Source of the DNA: Alistipes montrealensis
GTDB lineage: Bacteria; Bacteroidota; Bacteroidia; Bacteroidales; Rikenellaceae
NCBI RefSeq assembly: GCF_018362775.1
Contig: NZ_JAGYXY010000003.1
Span: 220,846-284,845, forward strand
Direction: 5' to 3'
DNA: 64,000 nt
The number at the start of each line of letters is the position of its first letter. Position 1 is the stretch's first letter. Of this stretch, positions 13,850-22,907 are shown piece by piece. The position numbers were made by a program, and so were the translations under genes. Below the pieces are notes generated by a model. That model was not told where the DNA came from and ran no database searches. It saw nothing but the letters and a program-made list of their open reading frames with translations.

Positions 13850-16800
13850 TCAGTTTCCCCCGGGATTGTCGGTAGCATCGCGGACGCAACGTACTACACC
13901 CCCTACATTATACTTTACCAAATTTCCCTTGGTAGTAAGATATCCAAAACCCTCTCCTTCTGCTCCATAACCATAACCTGTTTTAGTCACATAATAACTA
14001 CTACCAGTAATCGAGTTCATGAGTTCTGGATAGGTGGTGTACATCAGTGCAATTTCCCGCAAATTCGGTATTCGATAACCCATAGGGCACACACGGTTTG
14101 ATATTTCATTTTCAATCCGGGTCCAATCTATTGAAGAAGGACTACCGTTGGATTGAGGGTATATCCAATTGGTTGTCGCCCCCTCGGTGTCGCTGAGAAT
14201 AGCCAACGTGAGCGGAGGACGATTGTTGGCTTCCCGTTCCGTATGATTGGGTAATACGGCATTATCTCCTGTAGATGGGCGAATGCAGTTGTCAACCATT
14301 CTCGAAACGTCAATGGTCAACTCTTGATAAGTTGTTCCATCCTCTGCCGTGTAGGAAGATGTTCCTTTGGTGACATAATCATCCGGCATGGCCTCTCTGT
14401 TATCCAGACTTATACCCAAATTGCGTACACATCGGTAAGAAAAAAGACCGTCTCTAATTGCAGCAATACTAGAATAGTAAGCACTACCTTTTGAAACGCC
14501 CTCCTCACCCCATATCACATAAGGATTTCTCGGTGAATCAAGAGGTTCGCCGCCCCATTGTTCTCCAGTATAGTAGCTGCTACTCGCAATGTGTACACGT
14601 GTTTCTCCTTCAACCAAGGTTCCAGCACTCCAGTCATTATTGACTTCTGCCTGATAAAGTTTGGCAGTAGGTATACCGGCTTCTCCAACAAACATATCAG
14701 TCAATTGGTCGATTGAAGCCAAATACCAGCGTATTTCCGATGCCTGAACGATGTCATCACCGTTCAAGTCCCTGTTTCTCAGCAAACATGCATACCAAAT
14801 GCTCTTATAGTCATGTAATAAGATATCATTAATACTTGTTATATCTGTATTGATTACCTCATCCCAGCGTAATTCTCTCTCGGAGCTGAGTATATTCAGC
14901 GTGTTGCTACGTCCGTTATCCGGTGTATTTATCTCATTATCAAATTTGTTTGTAAAAGTATTATTATCTACTCCGTCAGGCACAATAGGCAGGAATTTCG
15001 TTTCCACACTCGCTTCCACTCCCCAAGCCGTATTGAAATCACCGGAAGTACCATTGGGATTATAAAACGTGTAAACAGGATTCTGCGAAATGGTATATAC
15101 ACTACGAGACACGGAACTCTGCCCATCCGGGCTATACTTGGAACCTTCCACGCAGATGTTGAGCAATCGGTTTTCGGTATTTACCGTTTTTTTCCACAAG
15201 CTCAAGTCTATAACACCATCATTGATATTATCGTCTGTATCCACACCTGTCGGTCTACGATAAAAGTATTGCGTCGGGTCGTAAATATAGATGTATTCGT
15301 CTACAAATACCGAGATATAAACAATATCCTCGCCTGCATCATTCTTTTCAAAAATATCATCAGAGCTGCTATCTTCATGCGCTTTGTAATGCAGGAAATT
15401 CAACAACTGATTGACATCGTAGAGTCTCACTTGTTGATAATAAGCCGTCTCTTGATACTTCCCTCCAGCAATAGGGGCAGGTAGTAAGGGCGATCCGCCA
15501 TCGTATGCTTGTTCTCCGGGGAATTTTATTACCTGCCCAATAGGAAACTTCTCTTTATTTACCGGTATACACTCCTTGTTAATAGCAAACTTTACCCATT
15601 TGTAATCATTGAGTGATAATGTGTTTTGGGGAAGACCGAATTTTGCTTCAGCCTTGGTGTTATCGGTACTTAGGTAAGCATCATCCACTATAGGTAAGTC
15701 TGTGTCGAATACTTGCAATCCGCGCTGGAAGGGTGTGGTTATCGACCATGAAAGTCCGTCCATGATTTCACTTTTCTTCAGAGTCATCACATAACGGGAA
15801 TAGTGGGAATCCAACGTAACGTAATCGCCTTTTGTGAGAATCACATCGCCTTCAGCACCGGGATCCGGTTCTTCGTCCGGATTATTGCTTTCCGCTTCAA
15901 CGATTATCTTGTCTACACCTGCAATGGTAACATTATAAGTGTAGTGCGTATTGCGTTCGATGCTGTAATTGTTTACTAAACTCACATCGTTTTGCCAGTC
16001 TGAGGTAGATTTATTACCCGTATCACCTAAAAAAATCTTATAACTTACTTTTGCATAAACTTTCTCACCGTCTTTTTCTCCCGTCACAGTTCCTCCCAGA
16101 ATGACATAGGTCGAGTGGGCATTCGAATAAACAAAATCACCATTTTCGACATTACCATTTTCATCTGGAGTTGACTTTTCTTGTTTTGAACGGAGTGAAT
16201 ATAGTGTGTATTTATCTTCTCTGGTTACGTCTAGCAAGGCTTCTTCTGTTATTTGCTTTTTGGGGTTCTGCCTGTTCTCGCACAGGTAGAACTCGAAGAG
16301 GGAAGCCCCTTCATTGTCCGTCGAGAAATCGCTCGTACGGAAACCTTCGGCATAGCCGCCGGTTTGGAAATCCCATGTATTTTCCGTCGCACTACCTTTC
16401 TCTCGCGGAAGAACATACGTCCCACCCGGAATGTTCATCACACGGTAATATTCCGGCGTGAATTCGTATCCGCCGGTTCCCTTGATCTTGAACGTGATAC
16501 GGGCGTCCACCCGTTTCAATTCCAATTCGTAGGCCTCTACGATTTCACCGCTACCGCCGGATGCTGCACGCACCGTTACGAGCTCTTTATCTCCTGTTTC
16601 GGAAGTTTTCAATACCTGCCCGGTCATCTTGAAATCCATTCGCTCGATGCTCTGCTTGTCGCGCAGAGCTGAGCCCAGATTTTTCAGGTCGGCCAACGTC
16701 TTTATTTTAGCCAGATCCTCTTCGCTCAGTGAACCCGACCCGGACTGCGGATTGCCTATAGCGTAAATCTTGCGGATACCGGTAGTCATCGGAAAACCCC

Positions 16801-17161
16801 CTTCCAACGTGTGCTCGTTATCGTAGGTAATTGCCTCTCCTACCTCGAAGTTCTTTGCGTTATCTACGACCCACTGGTCATCTGCGGCATTCCCGTTCTC
16901 CGTACCGTCTTGATTTTTTTCCGGTTTGAAGGCAATCACGTAGATGTTGTTGATGGTTCTTTCCGCCTCATCGCTCTGTGCCGCTCGCGTAGCAATCTTA
17001 TTGCCGGAGAGCATCACCTTCAGCGGAAGTGTCACCGGGATATCGGGTTCCACCCGGTACTGTCCCGTACCTTCCAGTGTATCGTCATTCACACATGACC
17101 CCAGCAACAAAACCCCGGCCAGTAACGGCAGCAAACTGCATCTTATAAATTTTTCTGTCAT
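13850..17161 (-). CDS. Large fimbrial lipoprotein, probable tip/adhesin subunit of type V fimbriae
   Basis: At 1103 residues this is the largest protein of the operon. It starts MTEKFIRCSLLPLLAGVLLL with lipobox GSC, then an N-terminal fimbrillin-like beta domain (VTLPLKVMLSGNKIATRAAQ; basic site suited to Arg-gingipain-like processing) and a long C-terminal region. The C-terminus has an ELRWDEVINTDI...NGDDIVQASEIRWYLASIDQL segment and ends with CPMGYRIPNLREIALMYTTY and RCVRD, an FGE/fibrobacter-like carbohydrate- or tip-associated fold often labelled DUF4906. Long proteins at the 3' end of Mfa/Fim operons are tip adhesins. The start is the ATG at 17161, 14 bp after the preceding gene; a TTG seven codons earlier is possible. 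Confidence 0.72.
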   Translation of the reverse strand: MTEKFIRCSLLPLLAGVLLLGSCVNDDTLEGTGQYRVEPDIPVTLPLKVMLSGNKIATRAAQSDEAERTINNIYVIAFKPEKNQDGTENGNAADDQWVVDNAKNFEVGEAITYDNEHTLEGGFPMTTGIRKIYAIGNPQSGSGSLSEEDLAKIKTLADLKNLGSALRDKQSIERMDFKMTGQVLKTSETGDKELVTVRAASGGSGEIVEAYELELKRVDARITFKIKGTGGYEFTPEYYRVMNIPGGTYVLPREKGSATENTWDFQTGGYAEGFRTSDFSTDNEGASLFEFYLCENRQNPKKQITEEALLDVTREDKYTLYSLRSKQEKSTPDENGNVENGDFVYSNAHSTYVILGGTVTGEKDGEKVYAKVSYKIFLGDTGNKSTSDWQNDVSLVNNYSIERNTHYTYNVTIAGVDKIIVEAESNNPDEEPDPGAEGDVILTKGDYVTLDSHYSRYVMTLKKSEIMDGLSWSITTPFQRGLQVFDTDLPIVDDAYLSTDNTKAEAKFGLPQNTLSLNDYKWVKFAINKECIPVNKEKFPIGQVIKFPGEQAYDGGSPLLPAPIAGGKYQETAYYQQVRLYDVNQLLNFLHYKAHEDSSSDDIFEKNDAGEDIVYISVFVDEYIYIYDPTQYFYRRPTGVDTDDNINDGVIDLSLWKKTVNTENRLLNICVEGSKYSPDGQSSVSRSVYTISQNPVYTFYNPNGTSGDFNTAWGVEASVETKFLPIVPDGVDNNTFTNKFDNEINTPDNGRSNTLNILSSERELRWDEVINTDITSINDILLHDYKSIWYACLLRNRDLNGDDIVQASEIRWYLASIDQLTDMFVGEAGIPTAKLYQAEVNNDWSAGTLVEGETRVHIASSSYYTGEQWGGEPLDSPRNPYVIWGEEGVSKGSAYYSSIAAIRDGLFSYRCVRNLGISLDNREAMPDDYVTKGTSSYTAEDGTTYQELTIDVSRMVDNCIRPSTGDNAVLPNHTEREANNRPPLTLAILSDTEGATTNWIYPQSNGSPSSIDWTRIENEISNRVCPMGYRIPNLREIALMYTTYPELMNSITGSSYYVTKTGYGYGAEGEGFGYLTTKGNLVKYNVGGVVRCVRDATDNPGGN

Positions 17162-17175
17162 GGCTTTTCCTTTTG

Positions 17176-18219
17176 TCAATCAAATGGAACATCTATCTCT
17201 TCTTTCTTCCAGTCGGCGAGGCTATATTTCAACTCGACATCTTGCTTATCTCCCGGTAGCAGCGTGACGATAACATTCAACTGCTGGCCGCCCTCGATCT
17301 GGGTCAGGAGATCGTTACCGTTCTTAAGGGAAAGACTCTTTGGTTGTTCTTCCGTTCCCAGCCACAAGGCAGTAAGGACATAGCCCTCATTCTTGGTGCC
17401 GGGATAGAGATAGCGGACGAGGGGCTGCGAACTGCCCGGAGCGCTTTCCGTACCGGCGGGTACGCTGAATGAGTTGGATGGGGAACCATCGCTCTGATTG
17501 TATGAGTACAGCATCACATCTGTATAATCTGCGGGAATATTGCCTACCGGCGCATCATGCGGGAACAGATATCCACGCCCCGGATTGGCCTCCTGCAACC
17601 CGATGTCCCCGAAATACTGTGTCCTGCCGGACTTGTTCTCGAATGTAAGGCATACCTTGGCTACGGGAAAAACCAAAGGTATAGTATAATCTTGTATGCC
17701 CTCTTTCGCCTCTATTCTGAACGTTTCTTTCGCGGCCTGCGGAAGGCTGTTGGTGAGCGAGGCGTTAAAGTCATTCGAAATAATGCGCTCTTCCAACACG
17801 CCTAAATTCACGTTTTTCCCTTCCAGACTTTCACCCTCGGATAAAAACGCCTCTTCATTGGCGATGGCGTAGAAATCGTATTCCGTGCCATTCTCGATAT
17901 CTGCAGGGATATCGTTGAAGGTGACGGTCTTTTCCGTCAGAGCGTCGTCCAGATCATCGTAGTAGACATTATACAGAATATCTTTTGTCTGCATATTGGC
18001 CATGATGATCCGCAGTGTTCGCATGTGTTCGCCTTCCGTAAGGCTTCCATCGTTCGCACCGGCTGCGGTAGCTTGTGTCGTAAAGGTCATCTGAACCGTA
18101 GCCTTGTCCATTGCCGGGGCAGCCTCCTTATTGCAGCCGGCGGACAGAGCGAGCAGTACTGCCGGCAACAAGGCGGCACGGCGGGCGGATAGAATATGCT
18201 GTAAAAATCTGTTCATCAT
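17176..18219 (-). CDS. Fimbrial accessory lipoprotein (Mfa/Fim-type minor subunit)
   Basis: A 347-residue lipoprotein: MMNRFLQHILSARRAALLPA, lipobox LSAGC near residue 29, then a beta-rich domain opening MTFTTQATAAGAND and containing LRIIMANMQTKDILYNVYYD, the hallmark first strands of FimB/Mfa2- or fimbrillin-like folds. Late segments (LVRYLYPGTKNEGYVLTALW and VIVTLLPGDKQDVELKYSLADWKKE) match the C-terminal strands by which these subunits polymerise. It lies 25 bp after the Mfa2-like anchor and 14 bp before the large tip gene, in one operon. Its exact role (minor tip-complex subunit) is inferred from position. Confidence 0.7.
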   Translation of the reverse strand: MMNRFLQHILSARRAALLPAVLLALSAGCNKEAAPAMDKATVQMTFTTQATAAGANDGSLTEGEHMRTLRIIMANMQTKDILYNVYYDDLDDALTEKTVTFNDIPADIENGTEYDFYAIANEEAFLSEGESLEGKNVNLGVLEERIISNDFNASLTNSLPQAAKETFRIEAKEGIQDYTIPLVFPVAKVCLTFENKSGRTQYFGDIGLQEANPGRGYLFPHDAPVGNIPADYTDVMLYSYNQSDGSPSNSFSVPAGTESAPGSSQPLVRYLYPGTKNEGYVLTALWLGTEEQPKSLSLKNGNDLLTQIEGGQQLNVIVTLLPGDKQDVELKYSLADWKKEEIDVPFD

Positions 18220-18244
18220 ATGGATACTCCTTTCTGTCTCTGGG

Positions 18245-19183
18245 TTATTGCCATCCCGGGGTGATGTCTTCGATATACCATGCAGGGATTTTGATGGTCA
18301 CACCCAGAGGCGTGAATACGATGCTGATGGGGAGGCGGGCCTCCTGACGGGTGACGTCTATCACGTCGCGGTGTTGTTCCAGATAGCCGGCCATGTCGAA
18401 TTCAGCCAGCGGGTTTCCTTCGGCATCTTCGAGGCGGAGCCGATGGCAGCATAGTCCGGCATCCAGCGTGCCCTGCCTATCCATGCGGAAGAGGGTGAAG
18501 TCCCGGGTGTGCCATGTATCCGTCGTAGCGTCGTAGTGCAGGTCGGGAACGACGCAGCATGTCTGCCCGGCGTTGATTTCATTGTTGAAGTCGGTCTGCG
18601 CATTCGAGTCCTCGAAACTCAGCGTGCAGGGCAATACGCCCCGTTGCCCATCCACTTCGGCGGTGGGTAATCCATGTATTTCGACATCCACGTCGATGTG
18701 CGAACTGTAAAGGCGAACCGTTTCATACAGGTATTCGTTGTTGGACGGGACTACGATCTCGCGCTGTCCCATGTAGTTGTGGTCGTGCCCCGATATCAGT
18801 CCCTCATTGCCCCATTGGGGATGCTGGATGAACATACGGCTGAAGTCGGCTGTATTCAGACCTTCCACTGTGGTACGGTCGTAAGCGTTACCCACGGCCA
18901 CCAAGGTATATTTGCCTGCGGAGAGCCGGAACTGGGGAGCGATGTCGGTGCCTTCCGCGAAATCATCCTGATCGAAGGCGATGATCCTCACCAGCCGGCG
19001 GCTTTCGTCGAAGATATACAGGTCGATCTTGTCGATATACTGTTTCAGTACATCGACCTGTCCATCAGCATCGTATCGAAAGAATACGGCGACATTCTTA
19101 CAGTCGTCCATGTCTTCTCTGATACAGCCGGCGATCAGGAAGGCAACCAGCAGTAACCACACTATTTTCTTGATAAAATTCAT
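18245..19183 (-). CDS. FimB/Mfa2 family fimbrial anchor lipoprotein
   Basis: This 312-residue protein starts MNFIKKIVWLLLVAFLIAGC, a lipoprotein signal with IAGC, followed directly by IREDMDDCKN, the typical FimB/Mfa2 entry (C.RED...C). The body has FRYDADGQVDVLKQYIDKID and LYIFDESRRLV strands, GKYTLVAVGN, and the end TPLGVTIKIPAWYIEDITPGW. FimB/Mfa2 proteins anchor fimbriae to the outer membrane and control their length. It is encoded directly after the Mfa1-like shaft subunit, separated from it by a strong inverted repeat that probably reduces downstream transcription relative to the shaft gene. Confidence 0.85.
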   Translation of the reverse strand: MNFIKKIVWLLLVAFLIAGCIREDMDDCKNVAVFFRYDADGQVDVLKQYIDKIDLYIFDESRRLVRIIAFDQDDFAEGTDIAPQFRLSAGKYTLVAVGNAYDRTTVEGLNTADFSRMFIQHPQWGNEGLISGHDHNYMGQREIVVPSNNEYLYETVRLYSSHIDVDVEIHGLPTAEVDGQRGVLPCTLSFEDSNAQTDFNNEINAGQTCCVVPDLHYDATTDTWHTRDFTLFRMDRQGTLDAGLCCHRLRLEDAEGNPLAEFDMAGYLEQHRDVIDVTRQEARLPISIVFTPLGVTIKIPAWYIEDITPGWQ

Positions 19184-19256
19184 TGTTTTTAAGATGTCGA
19201 TGGAATCGATCGGTTTTTATTGGGTGAAAATTGCTATTCTGCAAACTTTCTCTGAG

Positions 19257-19316
19257 AACGGCCGGGCATTTCATCCGGCAACACTCGGAATAACATGTCG
19301 GAAATGCCCGGCCGTT
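19257..19316 (-). terminator. Hairpin between shaft and anchor genes (partial terminator)
   Basis: AACGGCCGGGCATTTC at 19257-19272 pairs perfectly over 16 bp with GAAATGCCCGGCCGTT at 19301-19316. The sequence beyond on the minus strand is only weakly T-rich, suiting an attenuating terminator that lets the shaft subunit dominate. Confidence 0.6.
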
Positions 19317-19387
19317 TTCAAAGTAAGTTTTGTGTCGGCCTCGCCTCCCTCACCAAGAAGGGATCGCGGGGCATGCGAAAAGCGGTG

Positions 19388-20521
19388 TTATTCCTTCCAG
19401 TCGGCATTGATGTCGACAACCGTCCAAGTGGCTTCCGTGACAGTAACAGTGACGCCATATACGGTTTCACCGCCTTCGTCGCCGAGGATATGCTTGTCTT
19501 TCAACTCTGCCTTGGTAATGCGGTAGATGCGACCTGCCTGCATTGTTACCGGGTCACCGTTTTGGTCGGTATACTGCTCGATCATGGCATAGCGCGGCGA
19601 GAGAACGGGATCCGCACCCTCAGCAGCTTCTGCATGTCCGAAATAAATCTTGAACTTCGGGTTGCCTGCTCCGGTGTAGAAATTGTAAGCGAAGGTTTTA
19701 TCCTCCGCGGGCCAAGTTCCGCTCTCCAGGAAATTATCGCCGTTCGTGCCGTTTATCACATCTTTCAGAATTGCTGTAGCGCCGGTTCCGGTATTAGATG
19801 TTCCATCCCAGCAGTAATCGGTCAGACCAGTCGCTCCGCCCGTAGCTTTCAGGCCATCCATGTAGACTCCGTTGATGGTCAGCGCAGAATATTTGCATTC
19901 ATCTTCTTCTTCGTCAGGGTGTGTTACGTGAGTGATACCCGAAACTTCCAGACGTGCGACAGGAATCGACATTTGGATCGATGCTTCGTACATCTGGTAA
20001 GTCTTATTCTCATCGCCTGACGAGGCTCCCGTCTGGGTTGTCGAGTTAGTCAGGTCAGGAGAAGCCGATTGGTCAGTCAACGTGATGTCGTTCTTGCCAA
20101 CTTCGCCGTAAGCAGGAATATTCGCGGGGAGAACCTGTAATTCCGGAGTTCCGCCTATGATGGCCACATTGCTGTAATCGGCTACGCCGCCGTTAATGGT
20201 TGCTTCGATCTTTGTGGGATTTTTAACATTCCAGAAAGTCAGCTTCGTGTTGTTATCAATCTGCTTTGGGTCGATCTCGATCTTCATAGTTTGGCCCTCG
20301 TTATGTGTCAGGGTTACGGTCAACGTACCGTCGATCTCGACATTTCCGGAACCGGACGTTGGATCCACAGTGGCACGGGTTAAGATTCCCGGATTCTGGA
20401 TCTTGATGCTGACGGCTCCGATACCGTCAAACTTCGGATTGTCATTGCCCTCATCCTTGTTGCAGGAGGCGAGCACCATCGCAGCGGCGAGCGCTGCAAA
20501 TGCGAAATAATTTTTTTTCAT
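19388..20521 (-). CDS. Mfa1-like major fimbrillin (shaft subunit)
   Basis: A 377-residue lipoprotein, MKKNYFAFAALAAAMVLASC (lipobox LASC), then NKDEGNDNP and VSIKIQNPGILTRATVDPTS. The arginine in LTRAT is the kind of site after which trypsin-like proteases cut type V pilins to free the donor strand. The sequence is Gly/Thr/Asn-rich and beta-strand-like, with YRITKAELKDKHI near the end and C-terminal TVTVTEATWTVVDINADW, the classic fimbrillin terminus that serves in polymerisation. It is the third gene of the operon after DUF3575 and DUF3868/OmpA. The ATG at 20521 is chosen over a TTG two codons earlier. Confidence 0.85.
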   Translation of the reverse strand: MKKNYFAFAALAAAMVLASCNKDEGNDNPKFDGIGAVSIKIQNPGILTRATVDPTSGSGNVEIDGTLTVTLTHNEGQTMKIEIDPKQIDNNTKLTFWNVKNPTKIEATINGGVADYSNVAIIGGTPELQVLPANIPAYGEVGKNDITLTDQSASPDLTNSTTQTGASSGDENKTYQMYEASIQMSIPVARLEVSGITHVTHPDEEEDECKYSALTINGVYMDGLKATGGATGLTDYCWDGTSNTGTGATAILKDVINGTNGDNFLESGTWPAEDKTFAYNFYTGAGNPKFKIYFGHAEAAEGADPVLSPRYAMIEQYTDQNGDPVTMQAGRIYRITKAELKDKHILGDEGGETVYGVTVTVTEATWTVVDINADWKE

Positions 20522-20600
20522 ACGCAACTAAGTGTTTGGAATTGTGTTGGATTGTGAATAGTAATGAGTAGTAAATTGTTACTTTACTTGTTTCTTGGAT

Positions 20601-22085
20601 TTACAACTGGTCGATCACGCCGCGTACCTGTTCGAGGTTATGCCGTGCCTTGGCAGCTCCCGCTTCTGCGGCCTTGGCGAATGCCTCTTCGGCCTTGCGG
20701 TATTCGCCTGCTTCGGCATAGGCCACGCCGAGGGTATTGAGCAGCGTGGGGTGCGTAGCCGTGACACGGGCCTTCTCCAGCAGTTCCACGGCCTTGCCGT
20801 ATTCATCGCGCGAGATGGCCTCCATCGCCAGATCGTTCAGGACAGCCGCAGCTTCGGGAAAACAACGTGCGGCGGTTCGCATTACCTTGTCGTATTCGGG
20901 CGAGCCTTTTCCATACGACCCGGCGACCTTATACATCTCCGTCAGACTCAGCAGGTCGGGACGTTCGTTCACCATGCGCCGGGCCTCTTCGAGGTTGAAA
21001 TTGCGCACGTTGTACTCGATTTTATACTCGTTGCGCCGTAACAGAGGATAAATCTCGTTGAGCAGGCGCTGGTAGATGGTCGGGGGTATTAGCTGCCGGA
21101 ACTCCGCTTCGGCACGATCGTGGTCGTCGGGGTATTGGGCAATAATTTCCCTGATGCGGTCGAGGCCCAACAGACCGGGGAACTCGTCGAGACGCTTTAT
21201 GAAGCCTTCCCAGTCCTCACCGCAGGGATTGACGTGCAGCAGCGAACGGTCGAGATGCTCGTAACGGACGATATAATCGAGCAGAGCCTTGGCGCGGTTC
21301 TCCGAGAGCGTCTGGTTGTAGGCAACCGATCCTTCGGGCGAAGCGTAACCGGTGATATAGATCCCCGTGATCTTCACGTCGGGGTTGTTTCGCACCAAAA
21401 GGATCGAGTTGGAAACCGTATCCAGTTCGGCGCGGTTATCCTTGAAATCAGGCAGGATCTTGTAACTGTCCTGCCGGAACTGTAGACGTGCCGTACGGGT
21501 TTCGGCCCGCACTTTTACGGGTTCGGGTTCGGGAGCGATGGTATCCAGACGGTATTCGGGTACGAAAGCCGGCAGCACGTTGCCAAGCGGCTGAGCAGTT
21601 TCTTTCTTGTCACAGTTCACACAGCCATGTACTTCCTCGCGCAATTCGATCCTGCCGTCGAGCATCCATCGCTCGTAGGGAACCTTTGCGCTGTAATCGT
21701 AGCTCTGTTCCTTGCCGTTACGGCGGCGGATGACCACTTGTGCCGTTGCATCGTGGTATGGCGGCAACGCCACGCTTTCCAGCCGCTGAGCCCGCAGGTA
21801 GACCTTGTTGCGGATCCTGCCGTCTACGACGAGCGGAGGGAAGGCCCATTCGCGATTCCCGTCTTTTGAAACCAGCACGGGAGTTAGCGCGAGCGTGTGC
21901 TGCGTCCGCAGGCGCAAGCTACTCAGGTCGAAGAGCATCGAAAGTTCGACTTCGCGGTTGTTCTTGACCACCTCACGGTCGCGGAGTGCGATCTGGGAAA
22001 GATAATCCGGCTCGTTCCCTGCATGTGAAACGCCGGGAGCGTATGCCAGTAAGATAAGTATAAGCAGGGATATATGTTTTTTCAT
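20601..22085 (-). CDS. DUF3868/OmpA-like/TPR protein of the fimbrial operon
   Basis: A 494-residue protein with a signal peptide (MKKHISLLILILLAYAPGVSHA). Domains in order are a DUF3868 N-terminal beta domain (about 25-190, containing DREVVKNNREVELSMLFDL), an OmpA-like domain near 215-330 with ITGYASPEGSVAYNQTLSEN and RAKALLDYIV for peptidoglycan contact, and a C-terminal TPR-like helical region (about 400-494: DEYGKAVELLEKARV, TLLNTLGVAYAEAGEY). This combination is seen in type V fimbria loci and suggests a periplasmic tether or assembly scaffold. The partial gene at 1-176 is probably its chromosomal counterpart. The gene lies 16 bp after the DUF3575 gene. Confidence 0.82.
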   Translation of the reverse strand: MKKHISLLILILLAYAPGVSHAGNEPDYLSQIALRDREVVKNNREVELSMLFDLSSLRLRTQHTLALTPVLVSKDGNREWAFPPLVVDGRIRNKVYLRAQRLESVALPPYHDATAQVVIRRRNGKEQSYDYSAKVPYERWMLDGRIELREEVHGCVNCDKKETAQPLGNVLPAFVPEYRLDTIAPEPEPVKVRAETRTARLQFRQDSYKILPDFKDNRAELDTVSNSILLVRNNPDVKITGIYITGYASPEGSVAYNQTLSENRAKALLDYIVRYEHLDRSLLHVNPCGEDWEGFIKRLDEFPGLLGLDRIREIIAQYPDDHDRAEAEFRQLIPPTIYQRLLNEIYPLLRRNEYKIEYNVRNFNLEEARRMVNERPDLLSLTEMYKVAGSYGKGSPEYDKVMRTAARCFPEAAAVLNDLAMEAISRDEYGKAVELLEKARVTATHPTLLNTLGVAYAEAGEYRKAEEAFAKAAEAGAAKARHNLEQVRGVIDQL

Positions 22086-22101
22086 CGTTTCTCGGTATTC
22101 G

Positions 22102-22680
22102 TTATTTGATAATATAGATCAGCGAGATACCCGCTTTCGTCGGGCCGAAGTAGTGTTTGTCGTTGCTTCCGCGGAATTTGCCGCAGGTAGCGCAGTCGTA
22201 ACGGTCGTAGTTCGTATAGACATAACCCACGCCGACGGTAGCTTCCAGATTCCAGCGTTTGCCCAGAATCCACTGGTATCCGTAGGAGATGCCGAGACCG
22301 GTGGCCCACCCCTGATAACGGTAATCCTTCACGTGCTTTTTCAAAAACGGAATGCGCACGCCGCTGATGTTGTACTCACCGTAACCGGTATGCAGGCCGA
22401 AAAAATGGCCGTTGAAACGTTCGCACAACCAATAACGGAACTCCGGCATCACCATCCAGTGTTTGAGTTTCTTGTTCGTTTCTGCGTTGAGCGTCCATGG
22501 ATTGTAACCGCCCATCACTTCCAAAGTGGTTTGAGCACCCAGACCTATTTCGAGGCCAAGGTTCATCGTACCGCCTGCTGCCCAATGAAGCAAATTGGTC
22601 TTGAGGCCGAGATCCTGCGCATGAGCAGACCCGACCGAACTGAAGCAACATAGAAATACTATGGCAAGAATTTTTCTCAT
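22102..22680 (-). CDS. DUF3575 domain-containing protein, first gene of the island fimbrial operon
   Basis: A 192-residue protein with signal peptide MRKILAIVFLCCFSSVGSAHA. The mature protein begins QDLGLKTNLLHWAAGGTMNL and keeps the DUF3575 pattern EVMGGYNPWTLN, HWMVMPEFRYWLCERF and GPTKAGISLIY, predicted to form a small outer-membrane barrel. It is the promoter-proximal gene. Upstream, 46 bp from the ATG, lies a 17-bp site (22726-22742) repeated inverted at 23962-23978. No TAnnTTTG box faces this gene in the present orientation, consistent with an OFF state. Confidence 0.82.
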   Translation of the reverse strand: MRKILAIVFLCCFSSVGSAHAQDLGLKTNLLHWAAGGTMNLGLEIGLGAQTTLEVMGGYNPWTLNAETNKKLKHWMVMPEFRYWLCERFNGHFFGLHTGYGEYNISGVRIPFLKKHVKDYRYQGWATGLGISYGYQWILGKRWNLEATVGVGYVYTNYDRYDCATCGKFRGSNDKHYFGPTKAGISLIYIIK

Positions 22681-22725
22681 CTACTTATCTTTTAACTGCT
22701 TGTCCCACATAGCTGAAATACGGCA

Positions 22726-22742
22726 GTCTTTTTGGAAAAGAC
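22726..22742 (+). repeat. Proximal inverted repeat (IRL-2)
   Basis: GTCTTTTTGGAAAAGAC, embedded in a longer hairpin ACGGCAGTCTTTT...AAAAGACTGCCGT (22720-22748). The hairpin could also stop or stabilise a transcript. Confidence 0.75.
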
Positions 22743-22907
22743 TGCCGTGTTACATTCCCGAAGAAATAATAATTGATAACCAATAAATTATATTGCTACG
22801 AAACCGAAAAAATGTTTAACCATGAAATTCGATTTGCGAAACTGTGAAACTGAAAATGTAATTCTGTGTTTTTCAATCATATAATAGCCAAACAAATAGG
22901 ATAAGTG

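Noticed and set aside
22720..22748. Hairpin read as a plain terminator
   Set aside because: It has no T-tract on either side of a convergent pair. Its 17-bp core recurs exactly inverted at 23962, which a terminator does not explain.
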